Part shown: one piece after another, positions 17,844 to 28,357 of the stretch
Position numbering within the stretch: position 1 is the stretch's first letter
How the letters are laid out: the number at the start of each line of letters is the position of its first letter
DNA from: a bacterium
GTDB lineage: Bacteria > UBA10199 > JACPAL01 > GCA-016699445
NCBI GenBank assembly: GCA_035454885.1
Contig: DATIGE010000047.1
Location: 1-64,000, forward strand
Length of the DNA stretch: 64,000 bases
Reading direction: 5' to 3'
Position numbers and translations under genes: made by a program
The notes under the pieces: generated by a model
What the model saw: only the letters and a program-made list of their open reading frames with translations
What the model was told of the DNA's origin: nothing
Database searches by the model: none

Positions 17844-19781
17844 CTAGTTCCCTTTCCTGCCGATTTCAAGCCCCACGGTTCGAATCGTCTGGGCCTCGGG
17901 GCTTTTGTCCAAAAAGGCCTTCCAGCCCTCGGAATAGTTGTTCGCCCAGTTCACCAATGCGTTGTAGGTTTTGTCGGCTTCCTTGAGAACCGCCTTGGCT
18001 TGAGGAGCCTTGCCGCCCGCCTTCTCCAGCCAGGCCGCGTAGGCCTTGAGCGCCAGGTAGGGCTCGAGGGACGTGAAGTGCGCCAACAGCAGCTGGGCCT
18101 CTTGATCGCCCGTCCAAGGGAGGGAGGTGTCGGTTACCGAGGACGCTCCCCCCTGAGCCAGGTCCGGGTGCCCCTGGGCGTACTCCAGGGACCCGAAGCG
18201 GCCGAAGAGCGAGCGGTACCAGACGGTGTCGGGCTTGTAGAAAAGCCTGCCGTCGTTCTTCCCGAGGAAACGCGCCCAGGCGAGACGCCCCGCGGGGCTC
18301 TGATCGGAGGCCAGCTTCGCGGCGCCGCGCCAGAGCGCGGCCTGGTCCGGATTGACCGCGCCGACGAGCTTGGCCCCGCCGTTCCAGTCGCCCCGGGACG
18401 CCAGGCGGATCGCGAGCGCCAGCCGCGCCTCCGACCGGACGGCCTCTTGAGGGTTGTCGGCGAGCGACTTCAATGAGGCGTCGTCCAACAGGACGCGAAT
18501 CAGGTATTTTTTCGAATCCATCGGAAGCTTTTCCAAGGCCATGATCTTGGCCCACTCGCGCCGCATCAGATAAAGCTTGGCTTGGACGGCCTGGCTGAAG
18601 GCGTTGGGTTTCAAGGACTCGGCCTCCGCCAGGGCCTGATCGTAGTTGCCGGTCTTGTAGAGCGCCAAGAGACGGAATTGTCCCCAGAGCTGCGTCGGGT
18701 TCCCGGGGGCATCCGGAAAACCCTCGGGGAGGGGCCTGTCCTTCCGCGCGAACTGGCCCGCCTGCTTGAGAAGGCGCTCCTGGAGATTGACGGACCACGG
18801 GGCCCCCGCGTTCGATTCCGAGAGCCGCCAAAGGGTCGTCCAGGTCTTGGAGTCCTTATCATCGAACCAAGGAGCCAAGGCCGCCAAAAGCACGGGATCC
18901 TGCGGAACGTCCTGAAACTCGGGGATCAAGGATTGCTTGAGCAAGAAACGCATCTCGGCCAGGGCGCGGATGGGTCGGCGGCGGTAGACATCGAAGACGA
19001 TATTCCACGCCTTCCTGCCCTCGTCCTGAAGGTAGTAGAGCCGGAGCTTGGAGAGGCGGACGAGATCGGCGAGAGGGTGGTCCGGAAAATCCTTGATCCA
19101 CTCGTCGTGAAGGGCCTCGAGGGCCTTCCAGGATTCGGGCGCCGTTTTCTTTTGAATCTCCTCCTTCCATCCGTCCGGGATCTGCGTGCGCATCGCCTGC
19201 TTCAGGGCGATGAAACGCAACGTCCCCAGTCGCGCCCTGAAGTAGCGGTTCATGTCCTCGAGGGAGGACCGGCCGAAGATCGTTTTCATCTCGACGACGG
19301 CCAGCGCCTGCGCGAACACGCCCTGATTGTTCTCCGCCAGGGCGACCGGCAGGTTCATGACCCGGTCGAAGAGACCCTGGGCCTCGGCCGTGGCCTTGTC
19401 GTACTCCCCGCCCCGCAGGGCGGCGTTCAAGCCTTCCGCGCTCAAGGGCTCGGGCGGTTGGTATTCGACGTAGACGCCCTTGGCGTCGGTCGTCCCGTTG
19501 AACTCGTAGGAAAGCTTCCAGAGGACATCGAATTCACGGGGGCGGTTGAGGCGGAAAGGCTGCAGAAAGAGAAGCTCCGGGACCGTGGGCAGGTCCTCGA
19601 TGAAGCCGCAGGCGCTGTCCCCCTCGCAGGGGACGACGGTCAGCCACTGCATGATCGTATCCGGAGACTGGAGGGGGATGTCGATCTCGTCCATTGCAGG
19701 ACCCCCGCAGGCGAGGGCCCGGGTCTGGCCGAGCGCGAAGGGGAGCAGCAACAGGAATGTGAGGGCGATGGTCTTCTTCAT
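17844..19781 (-). CDS. Secreted helical-repeat hypothetical protein, 645 aa
   Basis: Residues 1-24 form a signal peptide ([18 protein letters not shown], then QTRALA before a Cys). The cysteine is not in a good lipobox, so a periplasmic or extracellular protein is more likely than a lipoprotein. The remainder is almost wholly alpha-helical with pairs such as [20 protein letters not shown], suggesting degenerate TPR-like repeats. It starts immediately after the preceding gene's stop (TGAATG), so the two are translated together. Function unknown. Confidence 0.72.
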   Translation of the reverse strand: MKKTIALTFLLLLPFALGQTRALACGGPAMDEIDIPLQSPDTIMQWLTVVPCEGDSACGFIEDLPTVPELLFLQPFRLNRPREFDVLWKLSYEFNGTTDAKGVYVEYQPPEPLSAEGLNAALRGGEYDKATAEAQGLFDRVMNLPVALAENNQGVFAQALAVVEMKTIFGRSSLEDMNRYFRARLGTLRFIALKQAMRTQIPDGWKEEIQKKTAPESWKALEALHDEWIKDFPDHPLADLVRLSKLRLYYLQDEGRKAWNIVFDVYRRRPIRALAEMRFLLKQSLIPEFQDVPQDPVLLAALAPWFDDKDSKTWTTLWRLSESNAGAPWSVNLQERLLKQAGQFARKDRPLPEGFPDAPGNPTQLWGQFRLLALYKTGNYDQALAEAESLKPNAFSQAVQAKLYLMRREWAKIMALEKLPMDSKKYLIRVLLDDASLKSLADNPQEAVRSEARLALAIRLASRGDWNGGAKLVGAVNPDQAALWRGAAKLASDQSPAGRLAWARFLGKNDGRLFYKPDTVWYRSLFGRFGSLEYAQGHPDLAQGGASSVTDTSLPWTGDQEAQLLLAHFTSLEPYLALKAYAAWLEKAGGKAPQAKAVLKEADKTYNALVNWANNYSEGWKAFLDKSPEAQTIRTVGLEIGRKGN

Positions 19782-20582
19782 TCAGAGCACTTCCTTGACT
19801 TGGGCGATCCAGGGAAGGCCCGCCGGAAAGATCCAGGCCCCGCGATAGAGTGCGCTTTTGGAAAAAAGAGGAAGGCTGCGCAGCCATTCGCGGTGTTGTG
19901 TGACCTCCCCCGAGCGCGATTTCCGCTCGAAGGCGCCGAAGCCCATCTGAAACGGAAGACCCTGCCTCTCGAGATCCCGAAGAACGGCGGCGGGTCGGCC
20001 GTCCGCGAAGGCGTCGCCGGTATCGAAGACCTGCAGGACCTGGCCGGCCACGGTGTCCCGGAAGAGGGCGCCGAAGCGGGGATCGCGAAGGTGGTCGATC
20101 AAGCTCGTGATCCAGACCTCCGTCCCATGAAGTGAACCCTTCTTGAGGGCCCGCAAGGCCTCGGACCAGTTCGCCAGGCGGCCGGAGGGGCAATCGTAGT
20201 CCAATTGGACGACGGCCGGGAGAAGACCTGAGCCTTTGACGTGGTCGAGGATCGAGCCGATCTGCCGGTCCAGTTCCTCGGAGGTCCTCGGGGCCGGCTC
20301 CCTCCACGCCTCATGGACGGAGTCGTCAAGGCGGATGACGATGACCGGGGATGGGATCCGCGCGGGGGAGAGGGCGAGCCGGCCCTGGAAATGCCCGTCT
20401 CTCCAATCGATCGTCCCGGCCCAGACGGCGGCCTGCAGTTGCGGCAACGATTTCCGGCCCGTTTCGAAAAGCCGCCGGTCTTGAGAGGACCAGATCCATT
20501 GGCCGATGGGATGGGCCGGCCGCCCGATGCGAGGGCTTAAAAAGAGGCCGGAGGCTAGAAGTAAGAAAATGAGCGATTTCAA
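19782..20582 (-). CDS. Secreted DUF3142-like protein
   Basis: 266 residues with an N-terminal signal peptide or membrane anchor (MKSLIFLLLASGLFLS). The pattern of an Arg-Leu-Asp-Asp strand (VIVIRLDD), followed by AVVQLDYDCPSGRLANWSE and later GQVLQVFDTGDAF, resembles DUF3142, a family of TIM-barrel-like proteins of unknown function. The assignment is by eye. First gene of the three-gene run that ends with ssb. Confidence 0.6.
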   Translation of the reverse strand: MKSLIFLLLASGLFLSPRIGRPAHPIGQWIWSSQDRRLFETGRKSLPQLQAAVWAGTIDWRDGHFQGRLALSPARIPSPVIVIRLDDSVHEAWREPAPRTSEELDRQIGSILDHVKGSGLLPAVVQLDYDCPSGRLANWSEALRALKKGSLHGTEVWITSLIDHLRDPRFGALFRDTVAGQVLQVFDTGDAFADGRPAAVLRDLERQGLPFQMGFGAFERKSRSGEVTQHREWLRSLPLFSKSALYRGAWIFPAGLPWIAQVKEVL

Positions 20583-20608
20583 ATGAATACAGTTCGTTTC
20601 AATAGGCC

Positions 20609-20636
20609 TTGACCCTTCCCAAGGCGGGACGATACT
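20609..20636 (+). promoter_or_regulatory. Sigma-70-type promoter of glmU-glmS
   Basis: TTGACC (20609-20614), a 16-base spacer and GATACT (20631-20636), each one or two bases off consensus. The predicted start of transcription is near 20643, only about 12 bases before the glmU ATG. Confidence 0.5.
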
Positions 20637-20654
20637 GAACCGGCTTCCTAGCTT

Positions 20655-21983
20655 ATGTCAGAAAAAATTGCAGTCCTCATTTTGGCCGCCGGCAAGGGAG
20701 AGCGCATGCGCTCGGACCTGCCCAAGGTCCTCCATCCGCTCGGGGGGCGGCCCCTCCTGGCCTATGGTCTGGAGACGGCGAAGGCCTTGAAGCCCTCCAA
20801 GATCGTGGTCCTGACGGGACACGCGGGCGACCGCGTCCGCAAGGCCTTCGCCGGCGAGAAGGTGACCTGGGCCGTCCAGCCCAGGCAGATCGGGACCGCC
20901 CACGCCGTCTTGTGCGGATTGGAGGCCCTGAAGGGCCGGGGCCCCCTTTTCATCCTCTATGGAGACATCCCCCTCCTGAGGCCTGAAACCTTGCAACGGA
21001 TGAGGACGGCCTTCTCGGAAGAGGACGCCTCGCTGGCGATCCTCACCGCGCGTCTGGAAAATCCAAAGGGCTACGGCCGCATCGTCCGCGAAGGCAACGG
21101 GGAGATCACGCGCATCGTCGAGGAGAAAGAGGCGGAGGATTGGGAGCGGGAGATTCGCGAAGTCAACACGGGCATTTATCTCGCCCGTATCGAGGACGTC
21201 CGCGGCCCCCTCCAAAAGGTGAGGAAGAGCATCGTCAAAGGGGAATATTATCTCACCGACCTCGTCGAGGAATTGATCGCGGAGGGGAAGAGGGTCGTGA
21301 CCGTCGGGGCGGAGGATGAAGACGAGGTCCGCGGCGTCAACACCCGCGCCGAGCTCGCCCGGGCGGATGCCGCTCTGCAGGATCGGATCCGGCTCCGCTG
21401 GATGGAGGCGGGCGTGACGATGATCGCGCCCGAGACGATCCGGATCGACGCCCGCGCGCGCCTGGAGCCGGACTCCGTTTTGCACCCCGGGGTCGTGATC
21501 GAAGGTTCGTCGAAAGTGGCGCGGGGCGCTGAAATCCTTCCCTACAGCGTCATCGAAGAGAGCGAGATCGGCGCCGGCGCCCGGGTGGGTCCCTTCGCGC
21601 ACGTCCGTCCCGGTTCGAAGATCGGTCCCGGCGCTCATGTGGGCAACTTCGTCGAGCTCAAAAAAACCTCGCTGGGAGGCGGGGCGAAGGCGAACCACTT
21701 GGCGTATCTGGGCGACACCTCCGTCGGAGCGCGAGCGAACGTGGGGGCCGGAACGATCACCTGCAACTACGACGGCTTTCACAAGTACCCGACCGTGATC
21801 GGCGAGGAGGCCTTCATCGGGAGCGACACCCAACTCGTGGCCCCTGTGAAAGTCGGCAGGAGGGCTTGGGTCGGGGCCGGCACGACGGTGACTCAGGACG
21901 TGCCGGACGGGGCCCTGGCGGTTTCGCGCCTGAAACAACAGAACATTCCGGGATACGATTCGAACAAGAGAAAGAAGAAGTAA
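20655..21983 (+). CDS. glmU: Bifunctional GlcNAc-1-phosphate uridyltransferase / GlcN-1-phosphate acetyltransferase
   Basis: Makes UDP-GlcNAc for peptidoglycan and LPS. 442 residues. The N-terminal pyrophosphorylase domain carries LILAAGKGERMRSDLPKVLH (residues 8-27) and LYGDIPLL; the C-terminal half is a left-handed beta-helix with hexapeptide repeats (VGPFAHVRPGSKIGPGAHVG) and the acetyltransferase segment NHLAYLGDTSVGARANVGAG. Stop codon and the glmS ATG are 2 bases apart, so the two steps of hexosamine synthesis are co-transcribed. Confidence 0.96.
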   Translation: MSEKIAVLILAAGKGERMRSDLPKVLHPLGGRPLLAYGLETAKALKPSKIVVLTGHAGDRVRKAFAGEKVTWAVQPRQIGTAHAVLCGLEALKGRGPLFILYGDIPLLRPETLQRMRTAFSEEDASLAILTARLENPKGYGRIVREGNGEITRIVEEKEAEDWEREIREVNTGIYLARIEDVRGPLQKVRKSIVKGEYYLTDLVEELIAEGKRVVTVGAEDEDEVRGVNTRAELARADAALQDRIRLRWMEAGVTMIAPETIRIDARARLEPDSVLHPGVVIEGSSKVARGAEILPYSVIEESEIGAGARVGPFAHVRPGSKIGPGAHVGNFVELKKTSLGGGAKANHLAYLGDTSVGARANVGAGTITCNYDGFHKYPTVIGEEAFIGSDTQLVAPVKVGRRAWVGAGTTVTQDVPDGALAVSRLKQQNIPGYDSNKRKKK

Positions 21984-21985
21984 TT

Positions 21986-23821
21986 ATGTGCGGGATCGTC
22001 GGTTACGTCGGCGCTCAGAATGCCACGCAAATCCTCGTCGAAGGCCTGAAAAAACTCGAATACCGCGGCTATGACTCCGCGGGCGTCGCCGTTCTTCACG
22101 CGAATGAATACGCCGTCATCCGCGCCGAAGGGAAGCTCAGGAATCTCGAGGCGAGGCTCAAGGAGACGCCAGCCTCCGGCTCGATCGGCGTCGGTCACAC
22201 GCGCTGGGCCACCCACGGGAGGCCCACCGAGAACAACGCGCACCCTCATCGCGCCGGGCCGATCGTCCTCGTCCATAACGGCATCATCGAGAATCACGCC
22301 CGGCTGCGGGATTTTCTCAAGTCCAAGGGCCACTCCATGAAGTCCGAGACGGACACGGAGATCGTCTGCCACCTCATTTCGCAGCGTCTCTCCGAGGGGT
22401 TGCCGATGCGCGAGGCCTTTCAGAAGGTTCTGACCGAGATCGAGGGCTCCTACGCCCTGGTGGTCATGAATCAGGCGGAGCCGGATCGCCTCTACGTCGC
22501 CAAGAAGGGCAGTCCGCTGGTCGTGGGATTGGGGGAGGGCGAAGGTTTCGTCGCCTCGGACGTCCCGGCGCTTCTGGCCCACACGCGCCAGGTCCTCTTC
22601 TTGGAGGACCTCGACCGCGGCGTCGTCACGCGGGGCCGCGCCGAGATTTGGGACGCGGCGGGGCGCAGGGTCGAGAGGCCGATCCGCCACATCACCTGGA
22701 GCCAGGAGATGGCGGAAAAAGGCGGCTACAAACACTTCATGCTCAAGGAGATCTTCGAGCAGCCGCGCGTGGTCGTGGACACCCTCACCGGACGGGTCTC
22801 GGATGATCACCGGAGGATTTCCCTGGACGAGGCCGAGAGCCTCTTTGAAGGAAGACGCGCCTCCGCATGGAGTTCCGTCACGGTGATCGCCTGCGGGACG
22901 TCGTATCACGCCGGTTTGGTGGGAAAGTATTGGATCGAGGAGTTCGCGCGCGTCCCGGTCACCGTCGACCTGGCCTCGGAATTCCGCTATCGCAACCCGA
23001 TCCTCGGGAAGGAGTCCCTGGTCATCGCCATCAGCCAGTCCGGAGAGACCGCGGACACTCTGGCGGCGCTTCAGATGGCGAAGGAAAAGGGGGCGGCCGT
23101 CCTCTCGATCTGCAACGTCGTGGAGTCCTCGATCCCGCGGGCCTCCGACGTCACACTCTACACGCGGGCGGGCCCCGAGATCGGCGTCGCCTCCACCAAG
23201 GCGTTTACCACCCAGCTCACGGTCCTGCTCCTTTTGGCCCTTCGCTGGGGGGAGGCGCTGGGACACGTGACCCCGGCCCTGATGGCAGAGGCGATCACCG
23301 CCCTGGCGCGGGTTCCGGAGGAGATGGAGCGGCTGCTCAAGGCCCAGAAGGCGGTGGCGGACGTGGCCGAGTGCTACGCGGAGGCCGGGGGCTTTCTCTT
23401 CTTCGGCCGGGGGCCGAACTATCCCGTGGCCCTGGAGGGGGCCTTGAAACTCAAGGAGATCTCCTACATCCATGCGGAAGGTTACGCGGCGGGCGAGATG
23501 AAGCACGGGCCGATCGCCCTGATCGACTCGCGGATGCCGGTCGTGGTGTTGGCGCCCCGGGACAAGACGTATGAAAAGATCCTCTCGAACGTCGAGGAGG
23601 TGCGGGCCCGCGGGGCGCTGGTGATCGGTGTGGGCGCGGAGGGGGACCGGGAATTCAAGTCCAAGTGCCGCGACTTCATCGGCGTCCCCGAGACGCCCTG
23701 GTACGTGACGCCGATCCTCTATACGATTCCATTGCAACTGCTCGCCTATCACATCGCCGATTACAAAGGGACCGACGTGGATCAGCCGAGGAATCTCGCG
23801 AAAAGCGTCACCGTCGAATAA
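21986..23821 (+). CDS. glmS: Glutamine--fructose-6-phosphate aminotransferase (isomerizing)
   Basis: 611 residues. The start MCGIVGYVG places the catalytic Cys immediately after Met, as needed for the N-terminal glutaminase; GHTRWATHG and the LVHNGIIENH region complete that domain. Two SIS domains follow, with CGTSYHAGLVGKYWIE, ISQSGETADTLAAL and the C-terminal NLAKSVTVE. Produces glucosamine 6-phosphate. No ribozyme-like sequence fits the 2-base gap to glmU, so the glmS ribozyme of Gram-positives is absent here. Confidence 0.97.
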   Translation: MCGIVGYVGAQNATQILVEGLKKLEYRGYDSAGVAVLHANEYAVIRAEGKLRNLEARLKETPASGSIGVGHTRWATHGRPTENNAHPHRAGPIVLVHNGIIENHARLRDFLKSKGHSMKSETDTEIVCHLISQRLSEGLPMREAFQKVLTEIEGSYALVVMNQAEPDRLYVAKKGSPLVVGLGEGEGFVASDVPALLAHTRQVLFLEDLDRGVVTRGRAEIWDAAGRRVERPIRHITWSQEMAEKGGYKHFMLKEIFEQPRVVVDTLTGRVSDDHRRISLDEAESLFEGRRASAWSSVTVIACGTSYHAGLVGKYWIEEFARVPVTVDLASEFRYRNPILGKESLVIAISQSGETADTLAALQMAKEKGAAVLSICNVVESSIPRASDVTLYTRAGPEIGVASTKAFTTQLTVLLLLALRWGEALGHVTPALMAEAITALARVPEEMERLLKAQKAVADVAECYAEAGGFLFFGRGPNYPVALEGALKLKEISYIHAEGYAAGEMKHGPIALIDSRMPVVVLAPRDKTYEKILSNVEEVRARGALVIGVGAEGDREFKSKCRDFIGVPETPWYVTPILYTIPLQLLAYHIADYKGTDVDQPRNLAKSVTVE

Positions 23822-23837
23822 CCGCGAAGGAGTCGAT

Positions 23838-25457
23838 GTGAAGAAAATCGCCGTCATCGTGGGAGCGATCGTAGCCCTCTTGGTCGTCGTTCCCTTCTTC
23901 GTCCCGAAAAGGCTCTATCTGGGTTGGGCGATCACGGCCGTCGAGTCGCGTTACCCCGTCAAGCTCAAGATCGAGGACGCCGGGTTGTGGCTCTTGCCGC
24001 GCGTGTCCGTGAGCCTGAAAAACGTGACCGCGACGAGCACGGAGCCTGGCGCGGAAACCTTGATCAAGGCCGGACGCCTGAGCGTCGGCATCGGGTGGCT
24101 CGATCTCCTTGCAAAACGGCCCGCCTTGATCATCGGCTTGCGGGACGCGGTCATCGGAGACAACCTCCGGGCCGACGGGGACATTTCGACCGACCTTGTT
24201 CCCGCGGAGTCCGGCCGGCCCGGGCGGCTGAAGCTGGCCTCGCGGAACCTGTCTCTCTCGGCCCCGGGAAGCCTGGCGATGAAGAATGAAAAGGTTTCCT
24301 TCGAGTCGGATCTTTCAAAACACGGTTCGAAGACGGAGATCAAGAACGGGACTCTCAAGGTCGGGCCCCAATCCTTTGCCGTCGGCGGTTCGCGCTCCGA
24401 TAACGGCGCCCTGAATCTCACCCTGGCCTCCGACGACCTGAACTTGGGCTACCTGAAGAAGATCCTCCCGGGGCTGAAGGGTCTCCCGCCGGTCGAGGAC
24501 GCCGGATTGAAGGCACGGTATGTGACGGACGGGTCGCCACGTTCGAAGCCGACGATTTCGGGCGACCTCACCGCCAAGAAGGTGAGCCTGGACGACCAGG
24601 AGCTGAAAAACGCCTCGGCCAGTTTCGTCTATCGCGACCCGTTCCTCAAGATTTCGAACCTCAAGGCGAACACGCTGGACGGGACCTTGACCGGCGGCGC
24701 GGCCCTGTCGATGGCGCCCGGCGCGGAAAGCTACGACTTCGACATCGACGTCAAGAACGCCGCGGTGAACCAGCTCTCTTCGGTCGGCAAATTGGTCCAG
24801 GGCCGGGGCGATCTGGCGCTGAAAGGTCGGGGCCAGGGCTTCGACCGGGACCGCTTTGTGAAATCGTTGCGCGGGGACGGCAACCTGAACGTGCGCGAGG
24901 TCCGCATCCCGGCCCTGGGCGTGTTTCAGTCGATCGCCTCGTCCCCGGTTTGGGCGCTGCTCAAAAAGATTCCCGGCACCTTGGATGACTCCGCCTTGCA
25001 GGGCCTGAAGGGGTTGGATTCCAAGATGCACGACCTGGCGGGCGCGTTTCAGATCGTGAACGGCGCGATACAGGTTCCCCGCGTCAATCTCCAATTTCCC
25101 AACGCCGTCACGTCCCTCGGCGGCGGGATCGGCCTCGACAAGACCTTGGATTTTTCGGGCAACGTTTCCCTCGAACGGGCCCTGGTCGGAACGTTCATCA
25201 AGAACCCCCGCGTCTTGGACGCCCTCACGAAGTCGGGGCCGCTGGCCGTTCCCATCAAGGTGACGGGCAGCGTATCGCGTCCGGTGGTCCTGCCGGATGC
25301 CGGCGCCATCCGGTCCAAGCTCCAGACGGCGCTTGCGCAGGGGGTGCAGGAGAAGGCCCGGGAGACCGTGGAGAAGGCCGTGAAGGAGGGCCAGTTGCCG
25401 AAAAAGGAAGACCTGCCGACAAAGGAGCAGCTCAAGGATATTTTGAAACAGTTCTAA
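23838..25457 (+). CDS. AsmA-family protein
   Basis: 539 residues. A single N-terminal membrane anchor (IVGAIVALLVVVPFFVP) is followed by IEDAGLWLLPRVSVSLKNVT and a long beta-rich region, the layout of AsmA-like proteins, which belong to the bridge-like lipid transport superfamily and sit between inner and outer membranes. The AsmA C-terminal segment (GDLALKGRGQGFDRDRFVKS) is present; the tail is Lys/Glu-rich. GTG start with GAAGGAG 5 bases upstream. It follows glmS by 16 bp and may share its transcript. Confidence 0.85.
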   Translation: MKKIAVIVGAIVALLVVVPFFVPKRLYLGWAITAVESRYPVKLKIEDAGLWLLPRVSVSLKNVTATSTEPGAETLIKAGRLSVGIGWLDLLAKRPALIIGLRDAVIGDNLRADGDISTDLVPAESGRPGRLKLASRNLSLSAPGSLAMKNEKVSFESDLSKHGSKTEIKNGTLKVGPQSFAVGGSRSDNGALNLTLASDDLNLGYLKKILPGLKGLPPVEDAGLKARYVTDGSPRSKPTISGDLTAKKVSLDDQELKNASASFVYRDPFLKISNLKANTLDGTLTGGAALSMAPGAESYDFDIDVKNAAVNQLSSVGKLVQGRGDLALKGRGQGFDRDRFVKSLRGDGNLNVREVRIPALGVFQSIASSPVWALLKKIPGTLDDSALQGLKGLDSKMHDLAGAFQIVNGAIQVPRVNLQFPNAVTSLGGGIGLDKTLDFSGNVSLERALVGTFIKNPRVLDALTKSGPLAVPIKVTGSVSRPVVLPDAGAIRSKLQTALAQGVQEKARETVEKAVKEGQLPKKEDLPTKEQLKDILKQF

Positions 25458-25515
25458 GGAATCTGAAAAGATACCGCGAATAATGCCTTGAGAATTGCCC
25501 TATCCCTCGAATAAG

Positions 25516-28275
25516 TTAAATCTCCTCTGTTGCCGACGCCTTTTTCTTCACATTGATTTCCGGTTCCTCCGACGCCGGCTCTGTCGCCTGTAGCTTTGCC
25601 CCCAGAATGCGCGCGGCATAAAAGTCGGTGTCCTCATAGTAGAATTCCTCCAACAGGTTTCTACGGCTGGGATGACGAAGCCTGCGAAGGGCTCTTGCCT
25701 CCATCTGCCTTACGCCCTCGACGCTGAGTCCCAAGTAAAGAGCCCCCACTTCGTCCAACATGTGATCGTCGCCGTATTTCGTGTCGTAGGATTCATACAC
25801 CGAGTCTTCGAGCCCGAACCGGAGACGGAGGACATGTTCCTCCCTGAGCGTTAGGGTCTTCAAGCAGATCCGAATATTCCGTCCTCCCTCGAACAGGCCG
25901 GCGAACTCCTCCGGAGTGGGCAGCGGGTCGTCCATGAGGAGTTGGACGCCCAGGAGCGCCCGCGCGGCGAGGGGACCGTCGAAGGGATCAGGGCCCTCAA
26001 CGGGCACCGTCTCGAAATCGTAGGCGTCTTCCTGTAGCTTCGCCCCCTCCTCGCCCAAAAGAAAACCCATCTCCTCCGGCGTGGCGACACCCGACCGTGT
26101 CAGCAGATCGTGGACGGCCCGGAGTACGGCGGGTCTCAGGGCTGTCCTCTCCCCCCTGAAGAGTTGAATGAAATCCTGTTGGCAGGAACGATCGCACAAG
26201 ACGCTCCCGACGCTTCCCTTTCCCAAGAGCAAGACTGCCATCCGCACCCATTGAATGAGCTTTCTCGTTGCCGTGTTTGCCGAGTTGTCGATCGGATAGA
26301 GTTCGCTGATGATCCGAAAGCTGTCCCGCTTCCAGGCCCCTTCCAAGGCCGGTCCGACCTTGGCCGCGAGGGCCCGGGCCTCGGCGATGCTTCTCGGCAT
26401 TTCCCCATAGAGATACCGGTCGAGCGTGTCGAGGCTAATGCCCAAATCGCGTGCCATCAACCCCGGGTCGCCGTCGTAGCGCTTCAGGGCCTGGCGAATG
26501 AGCTTGGGGAAGAGGATAGGCTGAATAACCTTGTCGCCCGTCCGGACATACTCAAAGCGGAGGAACGCTCCTCTTCCTCCTCGGACCGCTTGAACCTGGA
26601 GTGAGGGCTTCCCTCCGTGACCGTTCCCGGGTTTGTCTATGAGGGGATCGAGGACCTTGCCCGTCTCGGAGTAATCGGGGATGCCGAAAAGGCGGGGGAG
26701 ACTTGCCGGGTGGGAGAGGGGGCGGCCCTTTCCCTGCATGTCAACGACCAGGATCGTCCGCTGGGGCTCGTCCTCCGATCTTCCCAAGGGCCGTCCGATC
26801 TGCTGGCCGTAGCGGCGGAGCGACCCCCGCTCGAATGTGTTGATGACGCCGGCCGTCCCCCGGGCGCGATAGCCGTGCGATAGTTTTCCGATGGAGGCGA
26901 GGACCCTTGGGCCGTCCTCCCGTTCATAGGCCTGAACGACGCGCCGGACCTCGTCGTCCGTCATGCCCGAATGAACGGCGGCCGCGATGCCGCGCCCCAG
27001 CCGGTTGTTGAAAACTCGCGCGAGCCTTTCGGCATGCTCGATCGTGGCGACGTTCACCATCACCCTCTTGCGTTCTTTCTTTCCGATGAACCGGTCGATG
27101 TAGACCCGGACGATCGCATCGTCGTAGGCCTTCGAGGCGACGGGGACGAGAAGCTCCTCTCCGTCGATGACCTTTCGCTCCATCGGGATCACATCTTCGT
27201 ATTGGAGGCGCACGCCGTGGACGCGGTGCAAATAGCCCTTGTTGATGAACCAGGGGAGGCCGTGGGAGACGATGGGCGTGTCGGCGCCGAAAATAGGAAG
27301 GAGGGAGACCTGATCGGCGGTGAGCCCCAGGAGGTATTTCCCCGTCGTCCTTTGAAGAAAACCCTGTGTGTCCAGAAAGCCCAGGTGCCTCAGGATATTC
27401 CTCCACATCTTCGCGCGCGCGAACGTCGCTTCATCGACGACGACGAAACCGAATTCCATGGGGTTCAGTCTCTTGAGGTGACTCGGCTTTCCCAACGTAT
27501 AGGCGCTGGCGAGGATCAAGTCGTGATCGCCGGAAAAATCCTTGCGATCGCCGTCGATCACGCCGACCTTGCCCGGAAAGGTGGAACGGAGATCCGAGAG
27601 GATCTGGTCCTTGATGATCTTGTAGGGCACGACGACGAGGGTCTTCTTGCCGGGAAAGAATGGGACGGCCGCTTGGGCCAAGGGGCCGATGACGAAGGTC
27701 TTGCCCACCTGCCACGGGTCGCGGATCAGGCCCCGGTCGGCCCCGGTTTGGATCGAGCCGATGACCGCATGGAAATAGGCTTCTTGATAATCCCGGAGAG
27801 TGAGGCCCACGGCGTCGGTCTCGATATCGAGTGCAGTTTCTTGAGCGGTCGCGCTGACCTCTTCGGTCTCGTCCTCTTCTTGAAATTCCGCGTCGGCTCT
27901 TTCCGGTTGCAGGCTGGGTTTCTGATGGGGCGTATCCGGCCGGACCCTAGAGCTGGCGCGCGGAAGGGCGGCGGAGAGGCGACGGTCGGCCTCCGAGATG
28001 AGTTGCAACCGCTTGAAACACAAACTGGCCTCCCGGTGAAAGCGCTTGAGCGCGGGATCTGTGAGCACCGATCGGATGATCTCTCCCGCGACCTGCGGGG
28101 AGGCGGCCGCCTGAGATTGAAGGAGACCATAGGCGTCGGAGAAACGTTCATGGCCTTGATCGATCATTCGGAGGGTCAACCGCGCCAGGTCGTCGCCGGC
28201 GCCGATCATGGAGGCATGGCCCAAGGCGGGCGACGCCATCGTGGAGGGGAGGTTTCCGGCAAGGATAGGAGGCAT
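25516..28275 (-). CDS. SF2 helicase-like protein with C-terminal sigma-70 region 4-like domain
   Basis: 919 residues. The N-terminal 155 are variable. A helicase core follows: LTLRDYQEAYFHAV (158-171, as in DEAD/DEAH and Res-subunit proteins), a divergent Walker A PWQVGKT (187-193), DEAT in VVVDEATFARA (278-288), and motif VI GQQIGRPLGR (490-499). LMARDLGISLDTLDRYL (607-623) resembles a helix-turn-helix. Residues about 808-878 closely follow sigma-70 region 4: LREEHVLRLRFGLED, then LDEVGALYLGLSVEGVRQME and ARALRRLRHPSRRNLLEEF. No restriction or modification genes are adjacent, so a type III restriction role has no support. No ribosome site precedes the ATG at 28275. Biological role unknown. 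Confidence 0.78.
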   Translation of the reverse strand: MPPILAGNLPSTMASPALGHASMIGAGDDLARLTLRMIDQGHERFSDAYGLLQSQAAASPQVAGEIIRSVLTDPALKRFHREASLCFKRLQLISEADRRLSAALPRASSRVRPDTPHQKPSLQPERADAEFQEEDETEEVSATAQETALDIETDAVGLTLRDYQEAYFHAVIGSIQTGADRGLIRDPWQVGKTFVIGPLAQAAVPFFPGKKTLVVVPYKIIKDQILSDLRSTFPGKVGVIDGDRKDFSGDHDLILASAYTLGKPSHLKRLNPMEFGFVVVDEATFARAKMWRNILRHLGFLDTQGFLQRTTGKYLLGLTADQVSLLPIFGADTPIVSHGLPWFINKGYLHRVHGVRLQYEDVIPMERKVIDGEELLVPVASKAYDDAIVRVYIDRFIGKKERKRVMVNVATIEHAERLARVFNNRLGRGIAAAVHSGMTDDEVRRVVQAYEREDGPRVLASIGKLSHGYRARGTAGVINTFERGSLRRYGQQIGRPLGRSEDEPQRTILVVDMQGKGRPLSHPASLPRLFGIPDYSETGKVLDPLIDKPGNGHGGKPSLQVQAVRGGRGAFLRFEYVRTGDKVIQPILFPKLIRQALKRYDGDPGLMARDLGISLDTLDRYLYGEMPRSIAEARALAAKVGPALEGAWKRDSFRIISELYPIDNSANTATRKLIQWVRMAVLLLGKGSVGSVLCDRSCQQDFIQLFRGERTALRPAVLRAVHDLLTRSGVATPEEMGFLLGEEGAKLQEDAYDFETVPVEGPDPFDGPLAARALLGVQLLMDDPLPTPEEFAGLFEGGRNIRICLKTLTLREEHVLRLRFGLEDSVYESYDTKYGDDHMLDEVGALYLGLSVEGVRQMEARALRRLRHPSRRNLLEEFYYEDTDFYAARILGAKLQATEPASEEPEINVKKKASATEEI

Positions 28276-28306
28276 GACGGCGAGGCTTATCGATGCGAGG
28301 TTGAAC

Positions 28307-28336
28307 TTGTTGATGAGAGACTGGCATGCCTATAAT
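28307..28336 (+). promoter_or_regulatory. Promoter of the PcrA/UvrD gene
   Basis: TTGTTG (28307-28312), 18-base spacer, and a perfect TATAAT (28331-28336). Predicted start of transcription near 28343, about 15 bases before the TTG start codon. Confidence 0.65.
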
Positions 28337-28357
28337 TTCTCTGAGAATGGATAGTCT

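Noticed and set aside
21981-21986. glmS ribozyme
   Set aside because: Only two bases separate glmU and glmS, so there is no room for the leader ribozyme.
25516-28275. Type III restriction enzyme subunit
   Set aside because: The helicase core resembles Res subunits, but there is no nuclease motif seen, no methylase gene beside it, and the C-terminus is sigma-like.
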